A stretch of 64,000 nt of DNA from the NCBI GenBank assembly GCA_032821775.1, contig JAVLRN010000002.1, positions 1,364,001 to 1,428,000 of the forward strand, read 5' to 3'. Positions 10,179 through 22,600 of the stretch are shown in pieces. The notes below the pieces were generated by a model. That model worked only from the letters and a program-made list of their open reading frames with translations, did not search any database and had not been told where the DNA came from. The position numbers and the translations under genes are program-made. Within the stretch, counting starts at the first letter, position 1, and every line of letters starts with the position of its first letter. This stretch comes from Sanguinoderma infundibulare (lineage: Eukaryota > Basidiomycota > Agaricomycetes > Polyporales > Polyporaceae).

Positions 10179-12203
10179 AGTCTCACCGACGAGAATGTCC
10201 GGCTCCGGGTGCTTGCCCGCTCCCTACACCACCAGGTCGGCACCCTGAAGGACCAGCTCGACCGCGTCCGCCTCGCGCACGGCCTCGAGGTGGATGACGA
10301 GGACTACGACGACTACCTCAATGCGGACGACTACGACTTCGACTTTGACAATGATGATGTCGAGGACGAGGAGATGTACGGCAAATGCAAGGAGAAGAAG
10401 AAGAAGGAAAAGGAGAAGGCCGCGCAGGAGCAGCGCGTCGTCCAGGGATTGCGGTCGTACCGCGAGTCCCTGGACCAGTGGTGGGTGGAGCATTGTGAGG
10501 ACCTCGCGTGCATCCGTGAGGCGCCGCGAGGTCTGCCTCAGGTAAGTATCGATGGGGAGGGCGATACGATTATGTTGTCCCCATCTAACCGCCCACAGTC
10601 CCTTCCAGCGCCGGTCTCGTCGACATTGGCGGGACTGACCACCCCCCAGACTGGTGTGCGCACCCTGCAGGGCAGTGCGCACGCCCCTGCCGCGTTGACT
10701 GCAACAGGCCACACAGCGGCACAACTCCGGGAGCGTGCCCTCCACACCAGCGTGCACGCATCGGCACGCCGTCAGTCATCCCAGCCAGTCACGTCATCCT
10801 TGGCGCGACAGCTCACGCCACCACCCCCCTGTAACACCTCGTCCCGCCATGATGATGTTCGTCGCGGTGGCCACTCAAGACGTGACAAGGACCGCCACAG
10901 CGAACCGCCCTCGTCTGTTCCCTCCCAACGCGGCTGCCAGGAGTCCCGGGACCGCCACAACGACCGATCGCGGCGCCGTCAATCGTCGCGATCGCCCTCC
11001 TGCACCCATCGCCGGTCATGGTCACTGTCGTTCTATGGCGACCATGACTACGCCCCAGCCTATGGTGGCCCATACGCCCCCGGCCCATACTACGGCGCCT
11101 TGCTGTACTACCCGCAACCCACTGGGTTTGCTCAAGGGGGGAGGAGTGGCCCGACGCCTGCGTACAGCTACGCCCCGCACTTCAACCCGATGGCGGCATT
11201 CGTTGATCACTTCGCCCCGTCTAGGAGCAACTCGCGCATGGGCCCCCACACGCCTCCGCTGACCGCGTCCGCAGGGATCACCCCTGGGATGCCCCACATG
11301 CCCCCGATGCCGCGTTTCAACATGCAGAACGCGCCATCGCTCCCAGGGACCGAACGAGAGATGCAAGAGGTGATGGAACTCGCCACTCACAACACTTCGG
11401 CAGGCCTTCGTGCAGTGGCTAAGCTCCGCTTCTGGAGCAGCCGCATGAAGTTATGAGGGTACCAGCTGAACGACGTTGAGCGGCTGCTACTGGACTACCG
11501 CATCCCCACCTGGTTCCTCGAATGCTACAAGCCCGGCCGAATGGCCCAGCGGAACCGCCAAGATGACCTCCGAGTGCAGGGGGTCATCCAATTGGAACCC
11601 CACCCAGAGGACTCGGTGGAGGACTGGATGTACCTCATCCAGTTCAGGAGCGAATTGCTTCCCCGACATGTCCGTCGGGATGGTCAGGGAAACGTGGACA
11701 AAAACACCTGTAGGGGATATGTGTGGGCCAACCGTGTCGTGACAGTGGATCCTGCGGCGCTCTCACACAATCAAAGGAAGCGGACGCACAGTGTGCTCTT
11801 CCGCCTCCTAGCCAACCTTTTCCAGAGCGCCGACCACTATGGCTTGGAGCTCCAGAGAACTGGAAGTGTCCTCGTGACTAACTTCCGCATTCAGCCTTAC
11901 ACCGGGCCCTTCTCCGTGATGACCGACGGGGTGATAGCGCATGCCGCGTGCTGCGGTATTGCCCCGAACATCATCGACCCGCCTCTGACCACCTGGTCAG
12001 AGTTCTTCATGGCCAACACGTCGGCGGGCAACGCCAACATGGAGAACCCCTCGGCGGGTGACCTTCCTGTGGCCCCATCAGCTACACCAGCTCACGGACC
12101 GGGAGCAGCGACTCCTGGGGGCGAAGACATGGCCATGGCTGGACCTCCTCCCTCTTCCATCTCTGGTGCCTTGCCGCCACCGGACAACCGTATGCAGGAG
12201 TGA
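10179..12203 (+). pseudogene. Gag-like protein of the second element, one in-frame TGA, candidate in-frame intron
   Basis: The frame opens after TGA 10176-10178 and runs to 12203 with one in-frame TGA at 11454-11456. The N-terminus is coiled-coil-like and likely truncated, followed by an Asp/Glu-rich block (about 10285-10370), a Lys block, a Pro/Ser/His-rich low-complexity middle, and a conserved-looking helical C-terminal domain (about 11460-12010). Between 10542 and 10598 a 57-nt segment has GTAAGT, a CTAAC branch motif and CACAG, so it could be spliced without changing frame. The TGA context fits a CGA to TGA transition. I do not recognise a named family. Confidence 0.55.
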
Positions 12204-12463
12204 CCGCCGGCGCTGTGTCCGGTCGCGCGTCCCCACACGGCCGAGCCTAAGCCATCGAACCAAAAGAAGCCGACCATGAAGGCAGGTCCGAGCCCTGTCG
12301 AGTTGCCTGAATTTTGATGAACCCGTTCCCACGTCATCTTGGACTGCACAGCGCGCTAAGGAACCGAAGCACGTCGTGCCCAAGGTTGCATCTCGCGTCA
12401 AGGAATCGAGATGCGAGATACCATTTCTCATTCTTGCACGTCCTCTCTCCGCGGAATCATGTC

Positions 12464-12476
12464 CAGTGGGGGAGGA
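12464..12476 (+). repeat. Polypurine tract of the second element
   Basis: CAGTGGGGGAGGA followed by TGTAAGGGG. It has the same layout as the tract at 9113-9127 but a different sequence. Confidence 0.5.
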
Positions 12477-12601
12477 TGTAAGGGGCCGGGCCGGTCATGG
12501 ACCGCCCGGCGCCTCATCGGCAATCACCAACTGTACAGTTGTGGCGCGCGCGCGTAGAAACACGAATCTCGTAGTTATGGACTTCACCTTTGTACACTCC
12601 A
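12477..12601 (+). repeat. LTR-like start of the second element, truncated
   Basis: GC-rich start with a near-palindrome around CCGGTCATGGACCG. Homology to an LTR can only be inferred from position. Confidence 0.35.
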
Positions 12602-13710
12602 CTACCGCGTTACCTTGAGTATCGAGACTCGGTTCAACATACTTCTGGCGTGATCACTAAGGCAACCCTCAAGTAACTGGCACTCTACTTGGGACTTTAT
12701 ACAGTGCCTGAAGGGTCCGTGGTCACTCATGCGCCGCCAGCTGAGGGCAGAGGCGGGGAGCATTATATTCAGGTTTCCGACCGCGACTGTCCCCGTCCTC
12801 TTGAGCTGCTTCATGTCCTTCACGCCGTCCCAGAAGTCCTGAGCGAGGGTTGTCAACATGGGCGCTGTGCTCCATAAATACCCGCAGGGCCCCGGGATCG
12901 TCACCTTGTAAGCGTTCATTAGCGGCCACGCCTGCGTTGTACTCGCAGTCAGATCGGCGAAACGGTGGCCGGAACGGATAGAGGAGGAGGGCTGACGCAA
13001 GTGTTGAGAACGCTGCTCGCCGTCAGGACGTCTTCCATCGCCAAGGCCTTCATCCAGGGCAGCTTGTTTGGGTTGTCGGGAAAGACGAACAGCTTGTTGT
13101 CGCTCATAGACCGGTTCTTGACGGTGGCGAGGTCACCATCCGCCAGCTTCAAGCCATCCTCAAAGTGCTGCTTCAATTGATTTTCCTGCCAGGAGAGTTC
13201 GGCGGCCGGTAGAGTGCTGAGAGCCTTGTTCCATGCATCGACGCCGACTCGTAGAGGTGCAGTTCCTGAAGTAGCAATGAGGCCCCATTTTCCCTCCAGA
13301 TGCGATGAGGAGAACGTACATCCCGGGAATTTCCAAGCCGTGCCCAAGCCTTACTGTTCTTTGGGTCGAGGCCCACGGTGGTGTCTGAATGAGATACATA
13401 GCCCTATACACGGCCTATACCGGTGACCGCCAGCTGTGACAAGCTGACCATACCTTTTGTGCATCCTTGGCTGCATCGAGATACCTGTCATGCACGTCGG
13501 AAAGTGTGGCAAACGAATGCACTGTGATGCTTACTGTTTCAGGGCAATGTACGCCGCGGCGTGGTTAGAATACAAGATCGCGTTGTCGCCATCGAGCTGG
13601 ATCGCCTCGGTGTACTTTAATCGTGCCGCAGAGAAGTCGCTCCTGACATACAAGGCATTTCGGTCAGCTCTGAGCTGCTCAGCTCTTGTTTTCTTGTCTT
13701 CCGATGCCAT
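12602..13710 (-). CDS. TPR-repeat protein, multi-exon, possibly a pseudogene
   Basis: ATG at 13710. Exon 1 (to about 13532) encodes the first TPR helices ('NALYVRSDFSAARLKYTEAI' and the typical 'AILYSNHAAAYIAL'). A short exon near 13460-13490 gives 'YLDAAKDAQK', and the next has 'LDPKNSKAWARLG'. This is the classical co-chaperone-like TPR triplet, which binds peptide tails. Downstream exons (13347-12602) resemble the C-terminal part of basidiomycete TPR proteins that end with a 'GVKDMKQLKRTG' segment. Oddity: between 'KAWARLG' and 'GTAWKFPGC' (about 13330-13345) the frame must shift by one base within a repeated GGCACGGCTTGG-like word, and I cannot close all splice phases. Either a small deletion has broken it or the true exons differ. 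Confidence 0.5.
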
Positions 13711-14221
13711 GTCGATCGGTGAGGGCCGCTCTCCAAAAGCACTGAGCCATCCTCCCTCAGGTCCTTCCGAAGATTGCCGAAACAGGAAGGCGGAGGTCTC
13801 CGCGGACCCCTTCACCACAGACTGGGAAGGCGGCTCGTTCGCACGTACCTCAGAATGACCGCAAATCTTCAGTAGATTACCAAGGGATACGAGAGGGGGC
13901 CCGGGACCCTAGCTAATGGAGAGACAATAGAAAAAGGCGACGTAAGTACTCACGGCGATGACCCGACTCGAGCGAAGTAGTCACTGCTACAGGAGCATGG
14001 AGCTATGCGCGAATATGCACTTCGTGTTCAGGCCATATCTTACCCTGTCCTCCGGTCGGGCCCGGGCCGGAGTCGGTTCAAGGATATTTTCAACCACGGC
14101 GCCTCCAGTCGTCATGCCAACTTCTTAAGCTACTACTAACACTAACACTTGAAGCCAATATTCTGAGAGGTATGGGTTGTTGCCACTTCCTGTGTCCCAC
14201 AATAAACCCTTCAACGCATAG
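13711..14221. other. Divergent intergenic region
   Basis: Upstream of both the TPR gene (-) and the F-box-like gene (+). A CTACTAAC-like branch motif near 14130 and CATAG at 14217-14221 suggest that the F-box gene has an upstream exon here, which I could not place. Confidence 0.4.
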
Positions 14222-15872
14222 GTGAAAGAAAGTGCATCTGCGCTTGCGTGTCCAGACCTTCTGGCTACAATTTTCAATCATTTGGCCCCCAAATGGAGTC
14301 GATGGCCAGACGGTAAATTGAACTGCCCTCCTGGTAGAGAAACCATAAAACTACGCCGGAGCCGCGACGAGTGCTGCAAAGCGTTGGCCTCATCAGCCCT
14401 CGTCTGCAGCACCCTATCTCACCATGCGCTGGACGTTCTGTGGAGGGAGTTAGATGATGTTCGGCCCTTGTTGGAGGTCTTACCAAGCTGCAAGCGTATC
14501 GACTCTCAGTATGTAGATCATTCCATGTGTTCGAGCGATTTGGTCCCGAAATTCACTCAGCTTATTCCAGATCCTCTCCGGTGCCATTCTCCCTGAGCAC
14601 TTGGCAAGATTTCAGCTCTATGCCGATCGAGTGCGCGCCATCGGATATCCAGCACCATCTGACACTATTCATCCGTCCGTTTGGACGTTCCTCCTGGCGA
14701 GGCGCAACGGTTCACCGCTGATGCCTCGTCTCCGCGAACTCGCTGCATCGGCCATGTCACTCGTCGAAGCGTCAGTCCTCGTCACCCTCATCTCACCGTC
14801 CCTCCGCCTTCTTGATATCTCGTTCGGAGATGAGGGCGAAAACCCCATGATTGCCCCCTACGTTGTCGGTTCACTCTTCCAGACTCTCCCCCTGTTTGCG
14901 CCAGATCTAGAAAGCTTCGGCTACTATGCCGACTTTACCCTTCCCCATGGACACTTCGAGTCTTTGAGACACTTCACGCGATTGAAGGTCTTATCAGTCA
15001 GCTCCAAGGTCGCTCTGGACGCGCATGCGTTACAGGCGATCTCGACCATAACGACCGTCCAGGACCTCACCATCGTCATTGACCTGTTTGGCTCTGCTCC
15101 CCTCGCCTTGCGCCCGCACGCTTTTGAGGACCTGACGCGCCTCCAGATCAGAGGGCACTTCGACGATCTCAACACATTTGTCCTCGCTGGCCAATTCCAT
15201 AACTTGGCGCGCATTCAGCTCCAGATCACGGATCCACCGGCCGCTGGAAAGCTCGTCGACTTGTTTGCCGCCGTATCCCAGCACTGCGACCCCCAGTCGC
15301 TCAAATCCTTCATAACACATTTCCTCTACCACATGATACCTCCCATCGGTCGGCGCTTGCAGTATCTTGAGCCCCTCCTGGCGTTCCCCAACATGACCTC
15401 CTTCTATATTGTGTTCTTCCTCAACGAGGCTTCATTCCACAACGACGACCTCGTTCGGTTTGCGCGCGCGTGGCCGAGGCTAACCACCCTCGTCATCGCG
15501 CACATGATCAAGTTTAAAAGTCCTGAACACGATGTCGTACCCCCAAACCTGTCCGCGATCATCGAGCTCGCACAGCGTTGTCCAAATCTCCGAACCCTTC
15601 GCATCCCCGAACTCGACGCTATGACCGTGCCCGACAAAAGCGCTGTGCCCATCTTCGGACACGGGTTGCGGTGTATGACATTCAAATTCGTCTCTTCCGT
15701 CTCTCCTTTGGAGGTGGCGACGGTCCTCGACCGCCTTTTCCCTGGGATCGACCTGGAGGACGCTCGGATCACGATGGGAGCAAGTGCAAAGGAGGTGCTG
15801 ACGTTCTTAGAGGCCATGCGGCGTGGGCGCGAGAATGGGCGATTTCAGGGGAATTTCGCGGTTTCTCAGTAG
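14222..15872 (+). CDS. F-box-like / leucine-rich-repeat protein 1
   Basis: The first visible exon (14222-14508) follows a CATAG acceptor and encodes an F-box-like segment ('ACPDLLATIFNHLAP', then 'ALASSALVCSTLSHHALDVLW'). A 52-nt intron 14509-14560 joins in phase to 14561-15872, which encodes a long leucine-rich region with repeats of the form 'LxxLxI' and 'CPNLRTLRIPEL'. In this fungal family the F-box recruits Skp1 of an SCF ubiquitin ligase and the repeats choose the substrate; that is family knowledge, not seen here. The 423-aa C-terminal exon is uninterrupted. The initiator ATG is missing from the visible exon, so the 5' end is incomplete. Confidence 0.65.
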
Positions 15873-17438
15873 GGAGCGGGGAGGGATTCAGGCTCGTAAA
15901 GAGTTTGCCATCTGAGAGAAACATGAACACCGATACTTGTTTTTCAGTACCTTAAAGAATCAAGCAGTGGATAGCCGAGCGTTACATGTAGGCACCGCTG
16001 AGAGTTACTCACACGAAGCCCTCTGGCCGGTCGCAGACACAAATCGACGTACAGCCTGGAACGGTCTATGTCAGTGTACAGGACCATCGCCGACGAATCC
16101 CCAAGTTGGGCAGATCCCGGGCGACGAAACGCAAGAACGCCGGTGGAGGAGGAAGACCAGCATGAGTTCAATCCACATCGTTGGCAGCGTTGCGAGTTTG
16201 AGAATCGACTCCATGTCCGAACGACCGCGGGGAAGTGTCCTCCGATCGGTCATGCACTGCAAGTGTCACAGGGCGCTCTTGCGCCATGGATGAAGGGACA
16301 TGCGCGCTGACGTATTACAACAGATGCATGTTGAGAGGATTGGTCGTGTCACGTGGAACGTGGGTCGATCTGTGACGAATGCCACAAAGCTACCCAGGCG
16401 ACCGCTCTGTCAATGATGCAGGGGCAGTACAGAAACTTCTCCTGGTAACTCACACAGCGAAGCTTTGAGTCCCGTCGTAACCTGCTCGAACCCTTAGCAC
16501 CGTGTGGCAGATGAACGGAAGACTGCCCTTCGGAAGGAAGAAGGGTGCCGGATCGGTATGTACTGTTAGAAAAGGTGCAGTGTCATATCATCAGTGTTCC
16601 ATCGCGGACGGGAAGGTCGTCATTGCACATACGAAACTAAGAAAGTTGTCGAGCATTCGAACAGCTGGGATTCGAATTCGTGCACCTTCGCGAACTTTGC
16701 CTGGCAGGTCCTCCAGGGCAGTGTCGCACGGCGCCGCCACGATGATAGTTTGGCATGATGATCAGAAAGGAGCATCGTGGCCCCACGTCGATGCTGTGAG
16801 TACTGTGCACATGATCGAAAAGACAGTTCGCCATCGGTGAGAGGAGAAGTCCTTCCATAAGGGCCCAGTAAGGCACTGACTGTCGGCCACATTCAACATC
16901 GACAGATGATCAGCATCATATCAAAGAGAACAACGACAAACAACAGAGGTCTGCATCATATCTAGCAGAAGCTCGGGGACAATGAAAACGGTGAAGATGT
17001 CCATGACGACTTACCATCGAGTTCCTCGCGGAGAACATTGTGCAACCTTGAGGCAATTGTCGGCAAGGCTTGGCGCGCTATAGCAGACGTTTCGCATAGT
17101 AATGAGGAATATGTTATAGAAACCGAACCTACACAAAGGCGAAGGTGGAACAAGGAATTGGGGCTGCATGGATAGGTATTGATCTACTGGTGCTGTCAGA
17201 CCGGCGATTGGACGAGGAGCTTCTCCGAAGCGAGTTCTGGAGGTTCCTTTACCCAGGACATACGTCGGGACATCCTCCACAGAAGACACCTGTCTCTTCT
17301 ATCATTGCGTAGAGCAATGCCTCGCAAAATCCGTGCTGCGCCACAGGAGTGCGAAGATGCCCTCGGCCGCCACTTGAGTCCTGCTCTCATCATGTTGAGA
17401 ACGGAAGATGACGGCGTGAGAAGGGAGGGGGAGGGGAG
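15873..17438. other. Intergenic stretch with no assignable gene
   Basis: Several short ORFs occur on both strands. Minus-strand frames near 16620-16890 and 17011-17393 have some coding flavour but no motif and no closing splice model. Confidence 0.4.
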
Positions 17439-17445
17439 TATAAAA
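17439..17445 (+). promoter_or_regulatory. TATA box upstream of the His-rich ORF
   Basis: TATAAAA, preceded by a purine-rich GGGAGGGGGAGGGG run, about 190 bp before the ATG at 17632. Confidence 0.5.
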
Positions 17446-17631
17446 TCGAGATGTATGGAGGTGGCTCTACAAACAGTACCTACCTGCTGAGCAGAGGTGA
17501 GCGAACCACTCGAGGCGGCAACGGCGTACCACTAACTCACCTGTAATCTGATCCAGCTCGGTTGCAACCTGCTCTTGTTTCCAGTCTATTCCCCACTCCA
17601 CTTCTCTTCAATCCTTCCAACATCGTTGACG

Positions 17632-18180
17632 ATGTCCGACAACCCGTTCTCGCACTCGCACGCGCTGCACGTCATCATCCCCACCACCAGCGCCGAGGCC
17701 GTACCCCAGACCCCCGCGGAGCGCACTAATTTCGACAACACGACCGTCGCCAACGGCGATGCTGCTGACAACCGCACTCGGCTCGATGCCGACGTCGCGC
17801 AAAGCCACCCTACGCACATTGGACACCCGTTGGCGGTCTCCGCCGAGCATGGTCACGACCTAGCCCGCTCATCCCCAACGCACTCGCATGCACTGACGGC
17901 CGTGCCAAGCACGCCGGTGCAGCCTGGTACGGAGGGGGTGCCGTCAACCCCCGTGAGCCCCCGCGCGTCGCGTCGCGTTACTCGCGCGGGCACTCGCTTC
18001 TCGGTCAGCGAGGACCATGAGGACCGGAGAGACCACGGGCACGGGCATGGCGACCTGATTGAGGAGGCGGCCATGATGCTTGGGGTCGTCGCAAGCCACC
18101 TTATCGCATCGTACATGGAGTCGGAAGAGCCGTCTTCGCAGGAACACGTCCACAGCGGGGACGAGAAGGAGCACGAGTGA
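17632..18180 (+). CDS. Small disordered His/Ser/Thr-rich protein (182 aa), unknown
   Basis: Single exon with ATG at 17632 chosen because the upstream in-frame part lies in a probable leader. The product starts 'MSDNPFSHSHALH', is rich in His, Ser, Thr, Asp and Glu, and contains two related 'PSTPV' segments ('VPSTPVQPGTEGVPSTPVSP'). A 'DHGHGHGD' block precedes the only hydrophobic helix ('EEAAMMLGVVASHLIASYM'). The tail is acidic. The His clusters could bind metal, but nothing else supports this. The TATA box and GC-rich codon use favour a real gene. No family is recognised. Confidence 0.5.
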   Translation: MSDNPFSHSHALHVIIPTTSAEAVPQTPAERTNFDNTTVANGDAADNRTRLDADVAQSHPTHIGHPLAVSAEHGHDLARSSPTHSHALTAVPSTPVQPGTEGVPSTPVSPRASRRVTRAGTRFSVSEDHEDRRDHGHGHGDLIEEAAMMLGVVASHLIASYMESEEPSSQEHVHSGDEKEHE

Positions 18181-19603
18181 GTGGGCACGATGAGGGATTG
18201 TCGCGGTGAGCCTTGATGTGCTCGGCCCGGTCGTCGTTTCGCTGACGGGTTTGACCTATATACTGTTATGTATTCCAATGTTGATAGCTGGGGGATAATG
18301 GAAACACTTACTGTTGGTGGTTGGGCAATTCCGAATCTTTTGCTCTCGGTCAGCCGCCTTATTAAATAGCACAACGGTGTCTAAAAACAAGGACAGTTCA
18401 ATAATGGAGGATTAAACGCGACGAACGACAGATTTACGACCAATCATAAATTCGGCGAAGGAGCTCTAGCTCCATAAACGGGGCTTCGTATCAGGATCTG
18501 TGATTTGGCACAATCACTTCTCGTTGTTGCTCAATCCGAGCGCAAGACAATCACGATGTGACGACAGGGAACTGAACATGATCGGGCATGTCCTCATGCC
18601 GGCTGTGCAAAACGTAAACGGTACGCAGCCCTTGCAACATATCGTATACGTCGAAGGCACACCAAAAGAAGCTTGAAGTGCTCTGAGAAGGACCCTCGCC
18701 TGCTTATTGCGTGACCGCATGCACATCATGAACGTTCCAGCGTAGACTCACCTCTGCTTCGCTGATGATACAGGCCTAGAGCGTGGTGCCTGAAATAGCC
18801 GTGCCGCAAGGGATTGTGGAGCATTACGAGACCTAGGCCACGATCTGCTCGGGTAGAGGGTTCTGCGGTATGACTATGGTTTGGAGAGGTACTTTCCTGA
18901 AGTTCATGCTTCGATCGCTGGCCGCAGTGTCTTGAGATGAGTTGAGAAGGCAGGGCATAGCATGGAAATATGACGTACGTTGCGCAGTAACCACACATTG
19001 CCCTTCGATCACCGCCTCCTTGCAGACTACCAACAGGAAATGAATGCTCAAAATGGGAACGTTGAGCAGCGTGTTGGTCCTTGTCGTGCGCCTCGTGCTC
19101 GCCGGGACCGTCGTATCCGCCAATGGTGAGATTACACGGCGTTTAGAGTTCACAACGTGGAAGATACTGATGCACGACTCGACGGGAGATCGCCTGCCTT
19201 TGGGGGAAGAATTGCCCAGACACAGGATGTGCATCGTGGACAATGGGGAAGAGGGTCAAGATGCGAGTTGGCGCGCGGGTGCCACTCTGAAGGAGGAGGA
19301 GCGCCCTGAAGTGACTTGCGGGACGCCGCTCTCTTGACCAATGACCACCATGCCGAACCTCACACAGAACAAAAACATACGTCTCTGGACAATGGCTTGC
19401 CGTTCTTCTCCCACCTCCATACGTAAGGCGGGATAGCCTCAACAACGTGCTGGGATCCCGAGCATTCTTTGACAAACTTCGACAGGCAGGGCGCAACATG
19501 CGGCCTACACGTGTGCTTAGCCGACGGTCGCGATCACGCTGGGTATATCTCTGCGACCGTGGCTTCCACGTCCCCCCGAGTTTTTCCATCTTGCTCCCCC
19601 ACC
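18181..19603. other. Intergenic, nothing recognised
   Basis: No convincing ORF or RNA gene. It contains the 6-bp stem GGAGCTCTAGCTCC near 18459. The last 200 bases are the leader of the BTB gene. Confidence 0.5.
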
Positions 19604-22600
19604 ATGGCTCACAATTACTTCCCTCCTCAATCCGCCGTCGAACAAATCAAGCGGCATCCGAAGTACTACCTCAACGGTGGCGACGTCCATTTTCTGGTCA
19701 GTATCTTTTGCTGTTCCTGGTCGCTACTGTCTCGGTGTTGCTGACGTGCCTTGCAGGTCGAGAACTACGTCTACCGTGTACATCGTTACTTTTTCGAGCG
19801 TGAATCGGCCTGGTTCCGTGAAAAGCTCGGTGCACCGACGCCCCCGGGCCAGGTTGTCAAGGGCTCGTCGGACGCCAGCCCGTTCTCGCTGGACGATATC
19901 GCGGCGGAAGACTTTTCAAGGTTTCTCTGGGTATTCTACAACCCGTGAGTATCCGTCTCGGTTCATCGCGCGTCCCCCACCTCTGACGTGTCACAGCAAA
20001 TACTCAATATACGACGCTACCCTCGACGACTGGATCGCCATCCTCAAGCTCGCATTCGACTGGCGATTCAGCGAGGTCAAAAAGCTCTGCACCCGTGAGA
20101 TCGAGAAGTTCGAGATCCTGCCGGTGCCGAAGATCGAGCTCTACCAGACCTACGAGCTCGACAAGAAGCTCCTTATCCCTTCATTCCTCTACCTATGCAT
20201 GCGCGCGGAGCCCCTCTCCCTGAAGGAGGGTCGCCAGATCGGTCTCGAGACCTCGCTGCTCGTCGCGACGGCGCGTGAGTGCGCACGTGGCACGCCAGCA
20301 AGCAACGGCGCCCGTAGCCCGACCGCGGCCGACCTCGAGGAGGATGATATGGTGTCCATCATCAAGGAGATTTTTGGGCTAACCGCCGGGCCCCCTTCTC
20401 CCTCGTTGACCCCCCTCGACAGAGGGTCCGGCGTCGCCACCTTTGCGGGGACGAGTCCGTCTTCGGCTCTCTCTCCCCGGAAACAGCAGGAAGCGTCTCG
20501 GCCACCACCACCCCCTGCTGAGGTCGTCTCTCTCAAGGCGACGACGAACGTCGCGAAGCCCACCACGAACGAGCCCTCCCCTCCTCCCACTTCCGTCCCC
20601 TCCATTGCGAAGCCCACTCCTCCGCACCCCGCCGCTGGGAACAACGCGTTACGACCCACGCCCTCCCTCAACGGGATGTCGAGTTGGGGCTCGAACATGG
20701 GCACGCTCATGGGCAGCGTCGTGAACGACTTCCTCGGCTCCTCCGCGTCTCCGACCGCCGCGCCCGCTTCGCCGAACCCCGCGTCCGGCACGAACACGAA
20801 CCCGGCCCCTGCTACAGGTCAATCGAGTTCTTCCGCTCCGCCCAAAATCAAAAACCGACTGATGTCCCTTTTTGAGCAGGGGACGGAGCAGCCAAAGGCG
20901 GAGCCCTCGGAAAGGACGCCAAAGACGCCTCAGCCGTGGCCGGCGCCGTCGGGGACGCCAACGGAGGCGACGCACCCAAGTCTGCCGACCCCCTCTCCGC
21001 CTTCAAAGCCGCTGACGTCAAAGGCGAAGAAGGCGCAGAAACCGGAGACGAAGGAACCGGGCCCGGAGGGAAGAAAACAAAGAAAGGCGGAAACAGGAGA
21101 GGAACCGCCGCCAAGTCCTCCTGAGTCGGAGGGCAAGGCTTCTGTCGCTGTGACGGCGACGGGCGCGGCTTTTGAGGCGGCGCCGAAGGAGGAGGGTGGG
21201 AAGGCTGTTCAGGGTGCGGGCGCGGCGGACGCGCAGCAGGAGGGACAGGTGAAGAAAGCTTCTTCTGGTAACGACACTACGGACACTACGGACTTCACGA
21301 ATGCTATTCACGGTGCAGGCACCGGCGTTGGCGATGCGTCAGCTGCCAGTTCGATCGACAACAGCGGCACGACGATCCCGAACGCAAACGACGCTGCAGC
21401 TACGGTTACGAGCGCTACGGACGATTCTCATAAACTCACGGATACCGGCACGAAGACGGATGCAGATGCGCACGCGTCCACATCTGTGACCGTGCCTTCG
21501 CTCGGCGATAGCGCGAACGTAGTGGCGGCCGCGACTCGAGGGAAAACTGGGGGCGATGCGGCTGGGAAGGATGGGAAGGGAGTGGTGGCGAAGGAGGTGA
21601 ACGAGGCTGAGGCGGTGAAGGAGGTGGAGAAGGACACGAAGGAGGTGAAGGCGGACGCGGTCGAGGCGAAGGTGGCATCGGGGGAGGCAGTCGCGAAGGT
21701 GAAGGTGGAGGCCGCGAAGGTGGAGGTGGAGGAGGTAAAGGTAGAGGAGTCCAAGACTGAGGACGGCGCGCAGGAGGAGGGCAAGAAGCTGAAGGCGAAG
21801 AAGCTGAAGGCTGACGAGGGCGCAGCGGAGGAGGGCAAGGGGAAGAAGAAAAAGACGAAGAAGAAGAAGGATGCGGCTGCGAAGGAGGTGTCACAGGACG
21901 CGGGCGATGGCAAGGACAAGGAGGACCAGGACGCGTCGAAGGAGGAGCCGGCGTCAGCTACCGTCGAGGGCCCCGCTGGCGGGAAAGACAAGACCTCGCC
22001 AGCGGAGCTCAAGGCCCCTGAGTCGCATTTGGTAGTTGATACGTCTAAAGCCGCCGACGACGCCGAGTCGCCTGCGAAGGACCTGGTGAAGAAAGTCCTG
22101 GCAGAGCACGATAGTTCTCCGGACGCGCCTAGTACTCTCACCGTACCTCCCAAGCAGCCTGAAGGAGTCCCGATGAGCGCGAAGGACGTCCCCACTCCCT
22201 CGGTCTCCGCCCCTCCTGCGAATGTTTCCGCTGCTCAAGGCCAGATCCCCTCCACGGAACCCGATGCTGCCCCTAAAGCCGACATACGTCCTACCACCAA
22301 GGCCGACACTCCGGCCTCCACGACGGACCCCTCTACTTCGACTTCGAACGCGACCGAAACCAAACTTGATTCCGCCAAGGTCACCTCGGAGGTTCCTTCC
22401 GCGAAGCCAGACGCATCTCCGAACCAGGAAACCGCTGTTGAGAAGCCCACTACTCCCGCTCAGACTGGTGCAGATACACCTGCTTCGACCTCCGAAACGG
22501 TCAAGCCTGCTCCACCAGTCGTTCCTGATAAGCCTACGAATAGTGACGCCTCCAAAGCCGGTGAATCTCCCAGTGTCGCGAAGACGGGGAACGCCGCCGA

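Larger units (their letters stand above)
10179..12476 (+). mobile_element. Second LTR-element fragment: gag-like ORF plus polypurine tract
   Basis: A gag-like frame followed by a polypurine tract (12464-12476) and an LTR-like start TGTAAGGGG at 12477. No protease, RT or integrase is present, so it is a gag-only, non-autonomous element or a remnant. It abuts the LTR of the first element, and the palindrome ACCGCGCGGT is absent. Confidence 0.6.

Noticed and set aside
10209..10209. GTG at 10209 as start of the second gag
   Set aside because: The frame is open upstream to 10179 with coiled-coil-like coding sequence, so the true N-terminus is lost or further upstream.
16650..16700. GATTCGAATTC word resembling a tRNA T-loop
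   Set aside because: No cloverleaf can be folded around it on either strand.
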